In this document: piece by piece, positions 15,788-24,984 of the stretch
How the letters are laid out: the number at the start of each line of letters is the position of its first letter
Position numbering within the stretch: the stretch's first letter is position 1
Source: a virus
Virus record (IMG/VR): IMGVR_UViG_3300030085_003649
Span: 1 to 54,420 of that record
Strand: one strand, 5' to 3'
DNA: 54,420 nucleotides
Program-made: the position numbers and the translations under genes
Notes under the pieces: model-generated
What the model saw: only the letters and a program-made list of their open reading frames with translations
Database searches by the model: none
What the model was told of the DNA's origin: nothing

Positions 15788-18700
15788 TCAAATTGCGGTT
15801 GCAAAGTTTTGTCCACTGACAAGACCATATAAAGTAGATCCAGAATCAAAAGTGGTGAAGGTATAGATGTCAATCTTATTGGCTGCGGTGGTAACTTGTG
15901 GAAGTAATCCACCACCCCAATAAACACTGACTGGGTTACCACCAGAATCCTTGAATGTAGAAATTCCAACTGTACGTCCACCCGTAGAATCTTGAACCAA
16001 CTTAATGGTGAAAGATGTAGATCCTGTTGGTGGGTTGGTAATCTGGAAGAAAGAAATATTCTCCGTCAGACTAAGATTGAACGTGTTGCCCTTGGAGAGG
16101 TCAACAGTTACCTCACCACTACTACTTGTAAGAGTTACAACTGGTTCAAAGTAAGTGGTCAATCTAGTAGAACCACCCAAATCAATCTGAGCAGAATCTC
16201 TTACAGTTGCAGTTCTAATACCGACCGTTCCATTAGCAGCAAAGATAGAATCTTTTGCAGAAAGTGAAGTCGCGGCAGTGACAATTCCAGCGTAAATTGT
16301 GCCAACACCCGCAGAAGAGGCAGTTAAGTCAAACTGATTTGCACTTAAGATTCCAGCAACATTTGCTCTGTGAATCATGCTGACAGTTCCAATGAACTTA
16401 GATTGTCCATTGTTCAATACTGTCACCGTGTTAAGTGCAGTACCTTGTGTGCTACCAATCGTCAGTAAGTTACTAACGGTAGTGGTTCCGATACCAACAC
16501 TTGCACCAGTGGTAATACCTGTACTATTGGAAACCCAGAAGGAATCAACAGGAAGATTTGTTAATCCTTGTCCATTTCCGTAGAAGATGGATGCGGTGAG
16601 AGATCCAGCAATAGAAACTACATCTCTAACATCCAAATCAGCGATTGGATTTGTAGTGCCTATGCCAACAGAACCTGCAGCAGAAACGACAACAACATCA
16701 GATCCACTTCCATTTACTTGGAATAATGAAGTATCTAAGATACTTGTGGTTCCAATACCAACTTGATCGAATCTATACTTATTGGTAGATACATCATCAG
16801 AAATTGCACCCCATCTTCTCCACTCATTATTCTCAGTAAATATCCAACCAGCATATTGACCGGTAGAAGGAACAGAACTAAACGTAATATCACCAGGAGT
16901 TCCGTTGATTGTTGGTGTGGTAGTTCCTACACTAATCTTTCTAGAGACAGCAGCATTACCTTGTAAGAAGAGGTTTACTGCTTCCATACCCCTCGCAGAG
17001 GAAGAGGTAATTTTCTCGTTGAAGTTTACAGGACCGTCAAAGATAGAAACACTGGTTCCATCAGTTCCACCTTCAACTTTGAGTGCCTTAGCAATGGTAA
17101 CATCATCAGGAGTAAGAGAACTTGCAAACTCTTCCTTCTGAGGATCTTCTTCACCAACAACCTTAGAGATTGGTGTGTTGAAGGTAAATTCTTCACCAGT
17201 GGTAAGACTTAAGATATTACCAATGTAGAAGTCACCCTTATTATTCATTCCAGTGTAGTTGACCAGACCACCATCCAATCTTCTAGCCTGTGATCTGAAC
17301 GATTCTGCAGGAGTAAGAACTCTATCCTGTTTCTCTGGCAGAGCAGTAGAGTAGTTACCAGGACCAAATCCAACGTATTCAAATGTATGTCCAGAAGCAC
17401 GAATGATGGAGTTTCTTCTCAATCCAATTGGAATTGGTTTGAGTTTAGTAACTACAGATCCGGTGAGGTGAGTTGTAGCTTTGGTTCCAAATAAACCACG
17501 GAATACCGACGTTACGTTAGTATTTCTAACTCTCATGATTTCATCATCAACCATGATGTAATCACCCAATTTCAATCCACTAGAGGATGCGTTAGTAATA
17601 GAGATAGTGGTGGTAGTGGCAGTAGCCATTGCACCAGAAAGCGTAGTGGTGATACCAGCATTGGTTGGAACCATTCTACCACCAACATTCTCATTACCAA
17701 GGGTAATTGCACCACTGTTGTTAGACATACCTCTTGGGAAGATGTACATCTGAGAATCTTTTGTGGTCGAATATTGTGGTGCATATGTGTTAACACCAAC
17801 ATGCAGAGCAACAGATGTAATACCACTTACACCCAGAACTGTGTGATCACCATCTAAGAATGTTGCACCAGTTCCAACAACCTTTACAACCTGTCCAGGT
17901 CTAAAGGCATGAGCATTGCTGGTGGTAAAGGTTGCAACACCTGCAACATTATCATATCCGATTCCGGTATCTGTTACTTTCGCAGCATCACCAACAATGG
18001 TGAATGTTCCAATATCAGAAACCTCATTAAACATACCACGCACTGCTGGCGTGACAACTGTTTCTCTAGTGGCGACTTGGAACTTGGTATGAGTCGAAAC
18101 ACCAGTAATCCTAAAGAGACCGTTGTAATCATTATAAGTATCAGATCTTACACCAGATACTCTGATTACCTTATCGATTGCATTATCGATCTTGGTAACA
18201 GTGACCATACCCTCAACATAACCACTGGTTGTTGCAGTTCCAGTAACAGCCATTGTCTGACCAATAGCATATGCAGAACCAGGGTCAATGATGGTAACTC
18301 CGGTGATTCCACCAGCAGCATCAACAGTGATGTTTGCTGTTGCACTTCTACCAATGGTTCCACTTGCACCGACCAATCTAGCATTATGTAAGGTTGCAGA
18401 AACTCCACTACCATATCCTGATCCGGAGTTTCCAATACTTACAGCGACAACACCATTCAACTTGTGTTCTACATCAGTAAAGATAGTGTGTGCAGTACCA
18501 ACGGCAGTGGAGAAAATATCAGTAACGGCAACACCAACTCCAGAATCCCAGAGCATACAATCTAAAGACTCTCTGGTGATACTTCTACGAATGTCATCAC
18601 TGACAACTTTTGCTAATTCATCGGACTTAGCGTAACTTCTAGTTGCAACAGGATCACTATCTGGATTATCCCTATCCATCTGAGGATAAAGATCTTCTAA

Positions 18701-21649
18701 GTTTTGACTATACTTATCAGAAGCAAATTGAGACAGTGTTGGAGATACAGATGACTTCAGAACACTGATGTGGTAAATACCATCCTGTTCATTAGGGACA
18801 TGCTGTTTAATAGTCTCTGTTCTGTAAATGTTGTATGTGTCCTTATACCTCTTTCTCTTGAAGAAAGGTAGAGAATCAACCTCTCTTGTAGAGGTACTAT
18901 TCTGGAAAGTGCCAGGATTTCTAGACAAACCAACAGTAAATGCGTTGGTGCTAGTAATACCCGTAACAGTATAAGAATCGTTAAATCCTGAGGTTCCAAT
19001 ACCAGTAGTGTTGTTGGAACTCTTGACATTTACAATTTCAACAGAAGATCCGACATTCAAATCGTGAGGTAACTCAGTGCTGAAGGTAACGACTTTTGTC
19101 GATCCATTGTAATCAGCATTTGAAATAAATCGGAAGTTTCTCTGGTCAACAGAAGATGTCAACGTGGTTTGAGAAATCTCAGAGTCGGTGGTTCCAGTAT
19201 TGGAAGATTCAGATTCCTGCAACACATAACCATCGATAGGTGGTCGAGCAGAAGATACACCAGCAGGGACAACATATCTGTAACGATATATCTGATCAAT
19301 CAAACTTCTGGTATCAGCAGTTCTATTAACGTAAGATCTTGGAGTGTTAGTTCCAAATGCCGTGGATCCGAATCCAACGATGGTGGGATAAATGGAGTTT
19401 TCGGTTGCAGCAGAAGCAACGTTTACATACCAGTTAGTCTGATCACTATCAAACTGTACTGGGTGTCCAGCCTCTCCAGCTAACTTATCAGATACTCTAC
19501 TTTCTACATTTAATACACCACCAGTGGAGTTGAGAGTAATTTTCTCTCTGTTTACTGCATCATTTAAGGTCTTAGCAACTTGAATTTGGTTATCAGCAAG
19601 AGGAGATCCTACGATAGCAAAGTAAACCGAAGTTTCCTTTGCACCGTCAGGCAAGTGACCATTTTCAGAAATAATTCTGATAGTTTCGCCTTCTAAGAAT
19701 TGGTGATCCTCGGTGAATGTTAAGATCGAATCAGCGTCAATACTGTTAATACCAGCAACACTTCTATTAACCTTCGATTTCTTGGTTCCAGTTCTTTCTA
19801 CGCTTTGATATGCTGTATTATCCATGATAATACGAGCAGAATACTCTTGAGAAGTTCCTGCAGGAGAAAGAAGAACTCTTAATGAATCATTAGAGGCAGC
19901 ACCAACTCGATAACCACCCAAAACAACTTCCGGAGGTGAGTCTTGAGTTACCTCATTATACAAATATAATCTGCTGGTGTTAGCAACTCCAAGAGTCTTA
20001 TTGACATCAATACTAGGAAATTCTAGTGAAATTGGTGTGTTGGTAGCCGTCTTTGGTGGGATAACATGTGTAATATAACCAACATCATCTCTAGTAAATG
20101 GTGCGTTCTTAAATCCTCTAGAGATGAGTGCAATAGAACCAAAGTTTGAGTTGGAGTTGGTGATAGAATAGTCACCACCAGTGTCAGATACAAAGTGTTC
20201 TGCATAACCAATAGCGAACACAGAAACCACCTGCAAGATGGCATCATTAGTTGCATTGATATGGAAGTTTTTCCACTCATTTCTGTGGATTGCTCTAGAA
20301 TCCGTATGAATATTATCAACTGTGGTAGAATCATCAAATGATCCTGTTGTGGAATTATATTTTACAAATGCCCTATCATCTTTTTGTAGTCCGATACCCG
20401 TAAACTGGGCAAGAACCATAGATTTAAATCCAGATGCCTTTGAACCATCTGCCAACAATCCACACATTCCATACACAGATCTCATAGAGATGTTAAAGAT
20501 GTATGGAGATGCAGAAGTTACGGTGTCAACAGAGATTTGCAGAGTTGCACTAGATGGATTCTCTAAAACGGTAGTAGGAGTATTCTGTACGGTATACTGA
20601 ATCTCAGAAGTGCTATTAATAGCACTAACAACATACTGACCATTATATCCAGACGCACTGACACCATCAATAATAATAGGAGTATCTACATCGATTCCAG
20701 GTAGAGGAGAGGCAAGAGTTGCGGTGATAGTTGTAGCAGCACCAGCAAGAGTTCCATCGCCAGCCTTGATACTGGTGATTCCGACTTCACCAACCTTAGA
20801 ACCAACAATTCTGTATTCATCAACCTTAGGTTCAATATCAACACCAGCAAGTGGGAAGTCTGGGGTGATTGGTCTACCAGAACCCTGATCATATACATCA
20901 CCGACTTTCTGATAGTACATCTCAAGATCAGTTCTGTTCGTACTGAAAGTGAGGAAGTCGTCAGAGATGTTTACATTGTTTACACCATCAGCATATTCAA
21001 AACATGCAAGTTTGTGGTGAGAAAAGTTTGGTACGAATCGGTTGAAAGTATAATCCTTAAAACAAACTCCGTTAGGATCGGCATCAAGAATACTGAACTG
21101 CCAAAGATAACATCCACCAGTAAGTCTGAAGAGACAAGATCTAGTTATCTCATCATTCTCAGGGTCTGGAACATACTTAGGTCTAATTACAGTTTTACGA
21201 AGGTCCAATCCAACAATAGAAGTACCTCTAGGAACGATTACGCCACCGTAAATACTGTTAAGAGGATATAAATCGTTGTCTAAACTATTGAGATCGAAGT
21301 TTGAAGTAGGATCAAAAGTAGGTAAGTTTCTACCAGCAACACCATCTCTACTATAGTAAGCAATAGATTCTCCGGAGGGATTATAAGGAATCCATCCAGG
21401 TCTATTGTCTAAGACGTGATCTCCTGGATACAAGAGAATGGTGGTTTTGTTAAACCTATCATTGTTTTCGCCAGCTTGATAAGAGAATCTGGCAGCTTCA
21501 ATTAAAGCTCTTTGAATTGTCTTGAAGGGTCTCGTCAGTGAGTTACCCTGGTTCTCAATAGCATCCGTAGAATCCAGATCATTTGGATTCACATACAAGA
21601 TATTACCACGAACGTTCTTAAGAAAATTATCTAAACGGCTGAGAGACAT
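15788..21649 (-). CDS. Giant virion structural protein, 1953 aa
   Basis: Largest gene of the window. The N-terminus (MSLSRLDNFLKNVRGNILYVNP ... PFKTIQRALIEAARFS ... ILLYPGDHVL ... VPRGTSIVG) resembles the start of a pectin-lyase-like parallel beta-helix. The rest is a long series of G, V, T, S-rich beta segments (for example ITGVSTHTKFQVATRE, GVGTTTVSNLLTIGST near the end). Such proteins in cyanophages are annotated as baseplate or fibre structural proteins. A late box (21682-21689) precedes it. It begins the fibre transcription unit. The specific position in the virion is not known. Confidence 0.75.
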   Translation of the reverse strand: MSLSRLDNFLKNVRGNILYVNPNDLDSTDAIENQGNSLTRPFKTIQRALIEAARFSYQAGENNDRFNKTTILLYPGDHVLDNRPGWIPYNPSGESIAYYSRDGVAGRNLPTFDPTSNFDLNSLDNDLYPLNSIYGGVIVPRGTSIVGLDLRKTVIRPKYVPDPENDEITRSCLFRLTGGCYLWQFSILDADPNGVCFKDYTFNRFVPNFSHHKLACFEYADGVNNVNISDDFLTFSTNRTDLEMYYQKVGDVYDQGSGRPITPDFPLAGVDIEPKVDEYRIVGSKVGEVGITSIKAGDGTLAGAATTITATLASPLPGIDVDTPIIIDGVSASGYNGQYVVSAINSTSEIQYTVQNTPTTVLENPSSATLQISVDTVTSASPYIFNISMRSVYGMCGLLADGSKASGFKSMVLAQFTGIGLQKDDRAFVKYNSTTGSFDDSTTVDNIHTDSRAIHRNEWKNFHINATNDAILQVVSVFAIGYAEHFVSDTGGDYSITNSNSNFGSIALISRGFKNAPFTRDDVGYITHVIPPKTATNTPISLEFPSIDVNKTLGVANTSRLYLYNEVTQDSPPEVVLGGYRVGAASNDSLRVLLSPAGTSQEYSARIIMDNTAYQSVERTGTKKSKVNRSVAGINSIDADSILTFTEDHQFLEGETIRIISENGHLPDGAKETSVYFAIVGSPLADNQIQVAKTLNDAVNREKITLNSTGGVLNVESRVSDKLAGEAGHPVQFDSDQTNWYVNVASAATENSIYPTIVGFGSTAFGTNTPRSYVNRTADTRSLIDQIYRYRYVVPAGVSSARPPIDGYVLQESESSNTGTTDSEISQTTLTSSVDQRNFRFISNADYNGSTKVVTFSTELPHDLNVGSSVEIVNVKSSNNTTGIGTSGFNDSYTVTGITSTNAFTVGLSRNPGTFQNSTSTREVDSLPFFKRKRYKDTYNIYRTETIKQHVPNEQDGIYHISVLKSSVSPTLSQFASDKYSQNLEDLYPQMDRDNPDSDPVATRSYAKSDELAKVVSDDIRRSITRESLDCMLWDSGVGVAVTDIFSTAVGTAHTIFTDVEHKLNGVVAVSIGNSGSGYGSGVSATLHNARLVGASGTIGRSATANITVDAAGGITGVTIIDPGSAYAIGQTMAVTGTATTSGYVEGMVTVTKIDNAIDKVIRVSGVRSDTYNDYNGLFRITGVSTHTKFQVATRETVVTPAVRGMFNEVSDIGTFTIVGDAAKVTDTGIGYDNVAGVATFTTSNAHAFRPGQVVKVVGTGATFLDGDHTVLGVSGITSVALHVGVNTYAPQYSTTKDSQMYIFPRGMSNNSGAITLGNENVGGRMVPTNAGITTTLSGAMATATTTTISITNASSSGLKLGDYIMVDDEIMRVRNTNVTSVFRGLFGTKATTHLTGSVVTKLKPIPIGLRRNSIIRASGHTFEYVGFGPGNYSTALPEKQDRVLTPAESFRSQARRLDGGLVNYTGMNNKGDFYIGNILSLTTGEEFTFNTPISKVVGEEDPQKEEFASSLTPDDVTIAKALKVEGGTDGTSVSIFDGPVNFNEKITSSSARGMEAVNLFLQGNAAVSRKISVGTTTPTINGTPGDITFSSVPSTGQYAGWIFTENNEWRRWGAISDDVSTNKYRFDQVGIGTTSILDTSLFQVNGSGSDVVVVSAAGSVGIGTTNPIADLDVRDVVSIAGSLTASIFYGNGQGLTNLPVDSFWVSNSTGITTGASVGIGTTTVSNLLTIGSTQGTALNTVTVLNNGQSKFIGTVSMIHRANVAGILSANQFDLTASSAGVGTIYAGIVTAATSLSAKDSIFAANGTVGIRTATVRDSAQIDLGGSTRLTTYFEPVVTLTSSSGEVTVDLSKGNTFNLSLTENISFFQITNPPTGSTSFTIKLVQDSTGGRTVGISTFKDSGGNPVSVYWGGGLLPQVTTAANKIDIYTFTTFDSGSTLYGLVSGQNFATAI

Positions 21650-21681
21650 GAGATCTACTTCAGTGATGGTCTTTGCTTATG

Positions 21682-21689
21682 TTATTTAG
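21682..21689 (-). promoter_or_regulatory. Late promoter box CTAAATAA
   Basis: CTAAATAA on the minus strand about 32 nt before the ATG of the 1953-aa virion protein; same octamer as before talC. Confidence 0.65.
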
Positions 21690-21698
21690 ACAAATTCT

Positions 21699-22301
21699 TT
21701 ATGATGGATTAAAGAAGCAAGACCAGATGATTTTTTTATATCCAGATGACACCTTAGTTCCTCTATGTATGAAGTGAGGACCGCAAGGAAAAACCAAAAT
21801 AGAATTCTTTTTTGCATCTACACCCAGTTTGTCAAGGAGAAATAGTGTTTTTCCTCCAACAAAATCATCATTCAGGTATAAAATGAAGGCGAGAACTAAA
21901 TCTTTATCAACAGACTTGTCAACGTGCCATTTATATTGTTCGTCTACATCATAACACCTGTAAATATACTCTGAACCCAAAACTCTATCATCACTTATCC
22001 CGGAGTGATATATGTCCCATAAGTAATTATTTTCGGTATATAGATTATACGCTTTAGAAAAAATATCATTGATTAACGTATCTGCTTCTTCTAGTTTTTC
22101 TCTAACATCAGCATCTGGATGATTCTGTGATGTTATAGTTACATTATATGATTTATTATTTCGTACATCATTCTGTTCTATAAAGAGACACTCATTGTCG
22201 TCTCTATAATCATGACACAGTTCTGCTATCCGATCACTTTGTTCGTCGGTACAAATATCAAAATACTGATAAATCTGTGGAGTATGTTTTTCTATTCGCA
22301 T
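21699..22301 (-). CDS. 2-oxoglutarate/Fe(II)-dependent oxygenase, 200 aa
   Basis: Metal triad H126-x-D128 (YKWHVDKS) and H179 (HFIHRGTKV), with K189 for 2-oxoglutarate. The segments LVLAFILYLND and GGKTLFL are the usual conserved strands of P4H-type enzymes. The start overlaps the talC stop by 10 nt, so it is translated with talC. It is one of four such enzymes in the window, each divergent in sequence, so they are not recent duplicates. Substrate unknown; protein hydroxylation is the most common role of the family. Confidence 0.8.
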   Translation of the reverse strand: MRIEKHTPQIYQYFDICTDEQSDRIAELCHDYRDDNECLFIEQNDVRNNKSYNVTITSQNHPDADVREKLEEADTLINDIFSKAYNLYTENNYLWDIYHSGISDDRVLGSEYIYRCYDVDEQYKWHVDKSVDKDLVLAFILYLNDDFVGGKTLFLLDKLGVDAKKNSILVFPCGPHFIHRGTKVSSGYKKIIWSCFFNPS

Positions 22302-22939
22302 ACAATATTAGCCGCATCTCGATCAAAAATTTCTAAACCTTTATCCGTAAGCATGTGATCATACATTTGATCAAATACTTTAGGTGGCATAGTGCAGATC
22401 TCAGCACCATTATACCATGACCTGATAGCACGTTGCACGCTACGAATAGAAGCAGACAGAACCTGAGTTCTGATTCCATGGATGCGATACAGTTCAGAGA
22501 TAGAACGCACCACTTCTAAACCAGCAACAGATTGATCATCCAAACGACCAACGAAAGGAGACACATAAGTTGCACCAGCCTTTGCAGCAAGAACAGCTTG
22601 AGCAGCACAGAAAATCAATGTGACATTAGTACGAATCTTCTCCTTAGACAATTCTTTGCAAACTTTTAAACCATCACGGGTCATTGGAAGTTTGATTGTA
22701 CTTACACTACCGAACTTATCTACCAATCGAAGTGCTTCATTCAACATAGTCTGAGCATCACCCATGACTTCCATGCTGATGTCTTGTACCCCAATATCTT
22801 TGATTTGTTGATATACCTCTTCAGGATTTCTACCACTCTTCATGATAAGAGTTGGATTCGTCGTAACACCATCTACCAATCCAGTGGCAAAATATTCTTC
22901 AATCAAAGAAGTATCAGCGGTGTCCAAAAAGATTTTCAT
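22292..22939 (-). CDS. talC: Transaldolase-like protein TalC
   Basis: 215 aa, the length of the short bacterial TalC/fructose-6-phosphate aldolase class. The N-terminal MKIFLDTADTSLIEEY and GVTTNPTLI are family hallmarks, and the Schiff-base lysine is K83 in STIKLPMT. GATYVSPFVGRLDD is also conserved. Transaldolase links sedoheptulose 7-phosphate and fructose 6-phosphate in the pentose phosphate pathway. Cyanophages carry it as an auxiliary metabolic gene that diverts carbon from the Calvin cycle towards NADPH and ribose for nucleotide synthesis. Preceded by a late promoter box and flanked by two 2OG oxygenases. Confidence 0.93.
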   Translation of the reverse strand: MKIFLDTADTSLIEEYFATGLVDGVTTNPTLIMKSGRNPEEVYQQIKDIGVQDISMEVMGDAQTMLNEALRLVDKFGSVSTIKLPMTRDGLKVCKELSKEKIRTNVTLIFCAAQAVLAAKAGATYVSPFVGRLDDQSVAGLEVVRSISELYRIHGIRTQVLSASIRSVQRAIRSWYNGAEICTMPPKVFDQMYDHMLTDKGLEIFDRDAANIVCE

Positions 22940-22958
22940 GGCAATTGTTTAGTTGACG

Positions 22959-22966
22959 TTATTTAG
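22959..22966 (-). promoter_or_regulatory. Late promoter box CTAAATAA before talC
   Basis: CTAAATAA on the minus strand, overlapping the last codons and stop of the upstream oxygenase gene, about 20 nt before the talC ATG. Confidence 0.6.
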
Positions 22967-23571
22967 AAATGATTGCAATACTGAGCATTCAAGAGTTCTG
23001 ATTGAACTAGAAAACTCACTAAAGAGTATTTTTTACCGGATGTGACCGGTTTTGTCATGTGAGGATAGAGATATGAACCAGGGAATATTATACTATCTCC
23101 AACTTCAATATTATAACACATATAATCTAGTTTAGGAAAGATAAGTTCTCCTCCATCGTAATCATCATTCAATTTTGTTATGATGCTGAACGTTGATAAA
23201 TCACAATGTTCTTTAATATCAACAATAGTATCTTTACTATACCTAGCAATGTATGGGTCCAACAAAGAAAAAGCAGGTCTTTGTGGAATTTTATAGAAGG
23301 ATGTAATAGAATTAATTATATAATCATTCAATACTGTAGCAAACTGTCTACAAAATAAAGTGCCAAAATATTCCAGTCTTAAATGATCAACCGTATATGG
23401 TTTTCCAGGACAAGATATTGTAAATTCATCAGATAATTGTTCACAAGTATCTACAATATCTCTACAGTATTCTTCTGAAAAGGTTTTACACTTAAAAATA
23501 TTATCTTTTAATTCTGTGCATTCGCCAACAGATCTATGAAAAGATCTAGACACATCAAAAATTGACATCAA
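22963..23571 (-). CDS. 2-oxoglutarate/Fe(II)-dependent oxygenase, 202 aa
   Basis: Metal triad H122-x-D124 (IKEHCDLSTF), H171 (LYPHMTKPV) and a lysine pair K180/K181 (TSGKKYS). TIITKLNDDYDGGELIFP fits the P4H core. Its ATG overlaps the upstream glycine-zipper gene stop by ATGA. Belongs to the auxiliary cassette with talC and the second oxygenase. The N-terminal 60 residues are cysteine-rich (five Cys) and not recognised. Confidence 0.8.
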   Translation of the reverse strand: MMSIFDVSRSFHRSVGECTELKDNIFKCKTFSEEYCRDIVDTCEQLSDEFTISCPGKPYTVDHLRLEYFGTLFCRQFATVLNDYIINSITSFYKIPQRPAFSLLDPYIARYSKDTIVDIKEHCDLSTFSIITKLNDDYDGGELIFPKLDYMCYNIEVGDSIIFPGSYLYPHMTKPVTSGKKYSLVSFLVQSELLNAQYCNHF

Positions 23572-24020
23572 CCACCATCAATTTGGCACCCAACCATACT
23601 TCCACCAACGATTCCAAGAGGAATCGCCCACAGACGACCATCACCACGGGATAACGCAGCACCTAAACCAGCGCCACCAATTCCACCCAAAACGGCACCT
23701 TCAACGCAAGAATTATCATCTTTTTTACCTCTACCTACATTAGGATACTCTTCTTGATAGTAGTGGTGGTGGTGATGATGATTCCTTCTTCGGCCGCGAC
23801 ATGGGATACGAACTTTATCATAAACATAATCAACTCGACCACGATCATACGGGCCCGTTCCGGGAATATACTCCTCTCGATATACTTCTTTCCAACACTT
23901 TTTCTCTACCCAACCACCATAATGTCTAGTTCTTGGTCCTCCCGCTTCCACTCGGGGAGCGGAAAGGACAGGTAGGACAACCGCTGCCGCAGCAACCAGG
24001 GAAATAATACTTTTTTTCAT
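23568..24020 (-). CDS. Exported glycine-zipper protein with natural polyhistidine stretch
   Basis: 150 aa. A signal peptide is clear: MKKSIISLVAAAAVVLPVLSA with a probable cleavage near LSA-PRVEA. The middle is basic and aromatic with R-G-R-R-R-N-H6-YY at about 76-89. The C-terminus GAVLGGIGGAGLGAALSRG ... LGIVGGSMVG (about 109-145) is a glycine-zipper 2TM segment like that of 17-kDa surface-antigen/SlyB-type proteins. Likely sits in the host periplasm or outer membrane. ATGA-coupled to the 58-aa gene upstream. The His run may bind metal; that is inference. Confidence 0.75.
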   Translation of the reverse strand: MKKSIISLVAAAAVVLPVLSAPRVEAGGPRTRHYGGWVEKKCWKEVYREEYIPGTGPYDRGRVDYVYDKVRIPCRGRRRNHHHHHHYYQEEYPNVGRGKKDDNSCVEGAVLGGIGGAGLGAALSRGDGRLWAIPLGIVGGSMVGCQIDGG

Positions 24021-24193
24021 TGGTAATCTTCATTAACAGGGTTGTACTTCAAAAACTCATGAAACGTCATCTTCATTTCCCTTAGAGTGAATCCGCAATG
24101 TTTCGCTGCCTTTGGGAGATTCCATTTTGCGTGAAACAATGCTTCGTTCGACTCTCGAACGGAAGTCGGATTGGTAATAGATGCAGATTTCAT
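24017..24193 (-). CDS. Small protein, 58 aa, helix-turn-helix-like
   Basis: Read from the nucleotides: ATG at 24193, TGA at 24019-24017, overlapping the next ATG (ATGA). The sequence begins MKSASITNPTSVRESNEALF and contains WNLPKAAKHCGFTLREMKMTF, a helix-turn-helix-like spacing typical of a small conserved cyanophage protein. No good Shine-Dalgarno sequence is visible, but it is the first gene after the sigma-70-type promoter. A competing frame from an ATG upstream gives a less protein-like product and was not chosen. Confidence 0.75.
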   Translation of the reverse strand: MKSASITNPTSVRESNEALFHAKWNLPKAAKHCGFTLREMKMTFHEFLKYNPVNEDYQ

Positions 24194-24241
24194 CGTAGAT
24201 TTTGGGAGAATACCGGTTCATGGCGTCTCAGTTACTCCATT

Positions 24242-24270
24242 AATATATAGGAGTTCTCCCCCAATGTCAA
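24242..24270 (-). promoter_or_regulatory. Sigma-70-type promoter of the auxiliary metabolic cassette
   Basis: TTGACA (24270-24265), a 17-nt spacer and TATATT (24247-24242) on the minus strand; the -35 overlaps the stop codon of the structural gene upstream. It would direct host-polymerase transcription of the 58-aa gene, glycine-zipper gene, oxygenases and talC. The spacer contains GGGGGAGAACTCC. Confidence 0.7.
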
Positions 24271-24974
24271 GACTGAACCCGTTCACCTGTGACAGGATCT
24301 CGTCTGTCATAGTCCCATCCACCAACCAAGAACCTAGTCTTGTCGCCAGGATAATCATTGGGTGATGTGCCTTCATACTCAACATGAAGTTTCTCATCCG
24401 GATTCAATGGATCAAGATGTCTGGCTGCCCAAATTTCATAGTAACAGTTGATGTTCGCACCATTACCAGATTTAACTTTAACAACCTTACCCCATTCAAC
24501 TCCTTCAACAATAAGATCCTGCGAATATCCAATCTGAGTTAGTGTTACAGTGATGGATTCTGGATCGACAAAACCATCCCAATATTCTGGAAGAACAATT
24601 TTATTAGAATCTTTCAGTTTTCCACGAACGTAAATGCCTGCTTCTGGTCCTTCTGGAATAACATGACGAACTCTCCAACCTGGCTTTTTCAGGTTAGGAA
24701 TATCAAATGCACCTCCAATACTTTTTGCTGAGGTGGCATTTCCCTGCAAATTTCCAATGAATGTGGGACATGTAGTTGTACCAGCACACTCAGTGTTTCC
24801 TTCTACTTCAAGATCTGCCTCAAACAAACCATTTTTCAGGTGGCATGAGATGTCGTTACAACAATCATCCTCTTTTTCGTCTGCTCGACCAAAAGTTTTA
24901 TCCTGTTGCCATACACCTCCACCGCATCCCGCTTCGGGATCTGGATATAATCCTTGGCATCCTCCATGTGGCAT
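24267..24974 (-). CDS. Virion structural protein, 235 aa (paralogue of 24985-25686)
   Basis: The N-terminal 50 residues are cysteine-rich (seven Cys, e.g. CGGGVWQQD, DDCCNDISC). The C-terminal half (about 100-190) has a module shared with the adjacent gene: EGPEAGIYVRGKL, VLPEYWDGFVDPESITVTLTQIG, LIVEG. This beta-rich module recurs in many cyanophage virion proteins. Located downstream of the baseplate spike genes with a 10-nt gap to its paralogue. Exact place in the virion is unknown. Confidence 0.7.
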   Translation of the reverse strand: MPHGGCQGLYPDPEAGCGGGVWQQDKTFGRADEKEDDCCNDISCHLKNGLFEADLEVEGNTECAGTTTCPTFIGNLQGNATSAKSIGGAFDIPNLKKPGWRVRHVIPEGPEAGIYVRGKLKDSNKIVLPEYWDGFVDPESITVTLTQIGYSQDLIVEGVEWGKVVKVKSGNGANINCYYEIWAARHLDPLNPDEKLHVEYEGTSPNDYPGDKTRFLVGGWDYDRRDPVTGERVQS

Positions 24975-24984
24975 GATTTACCTC

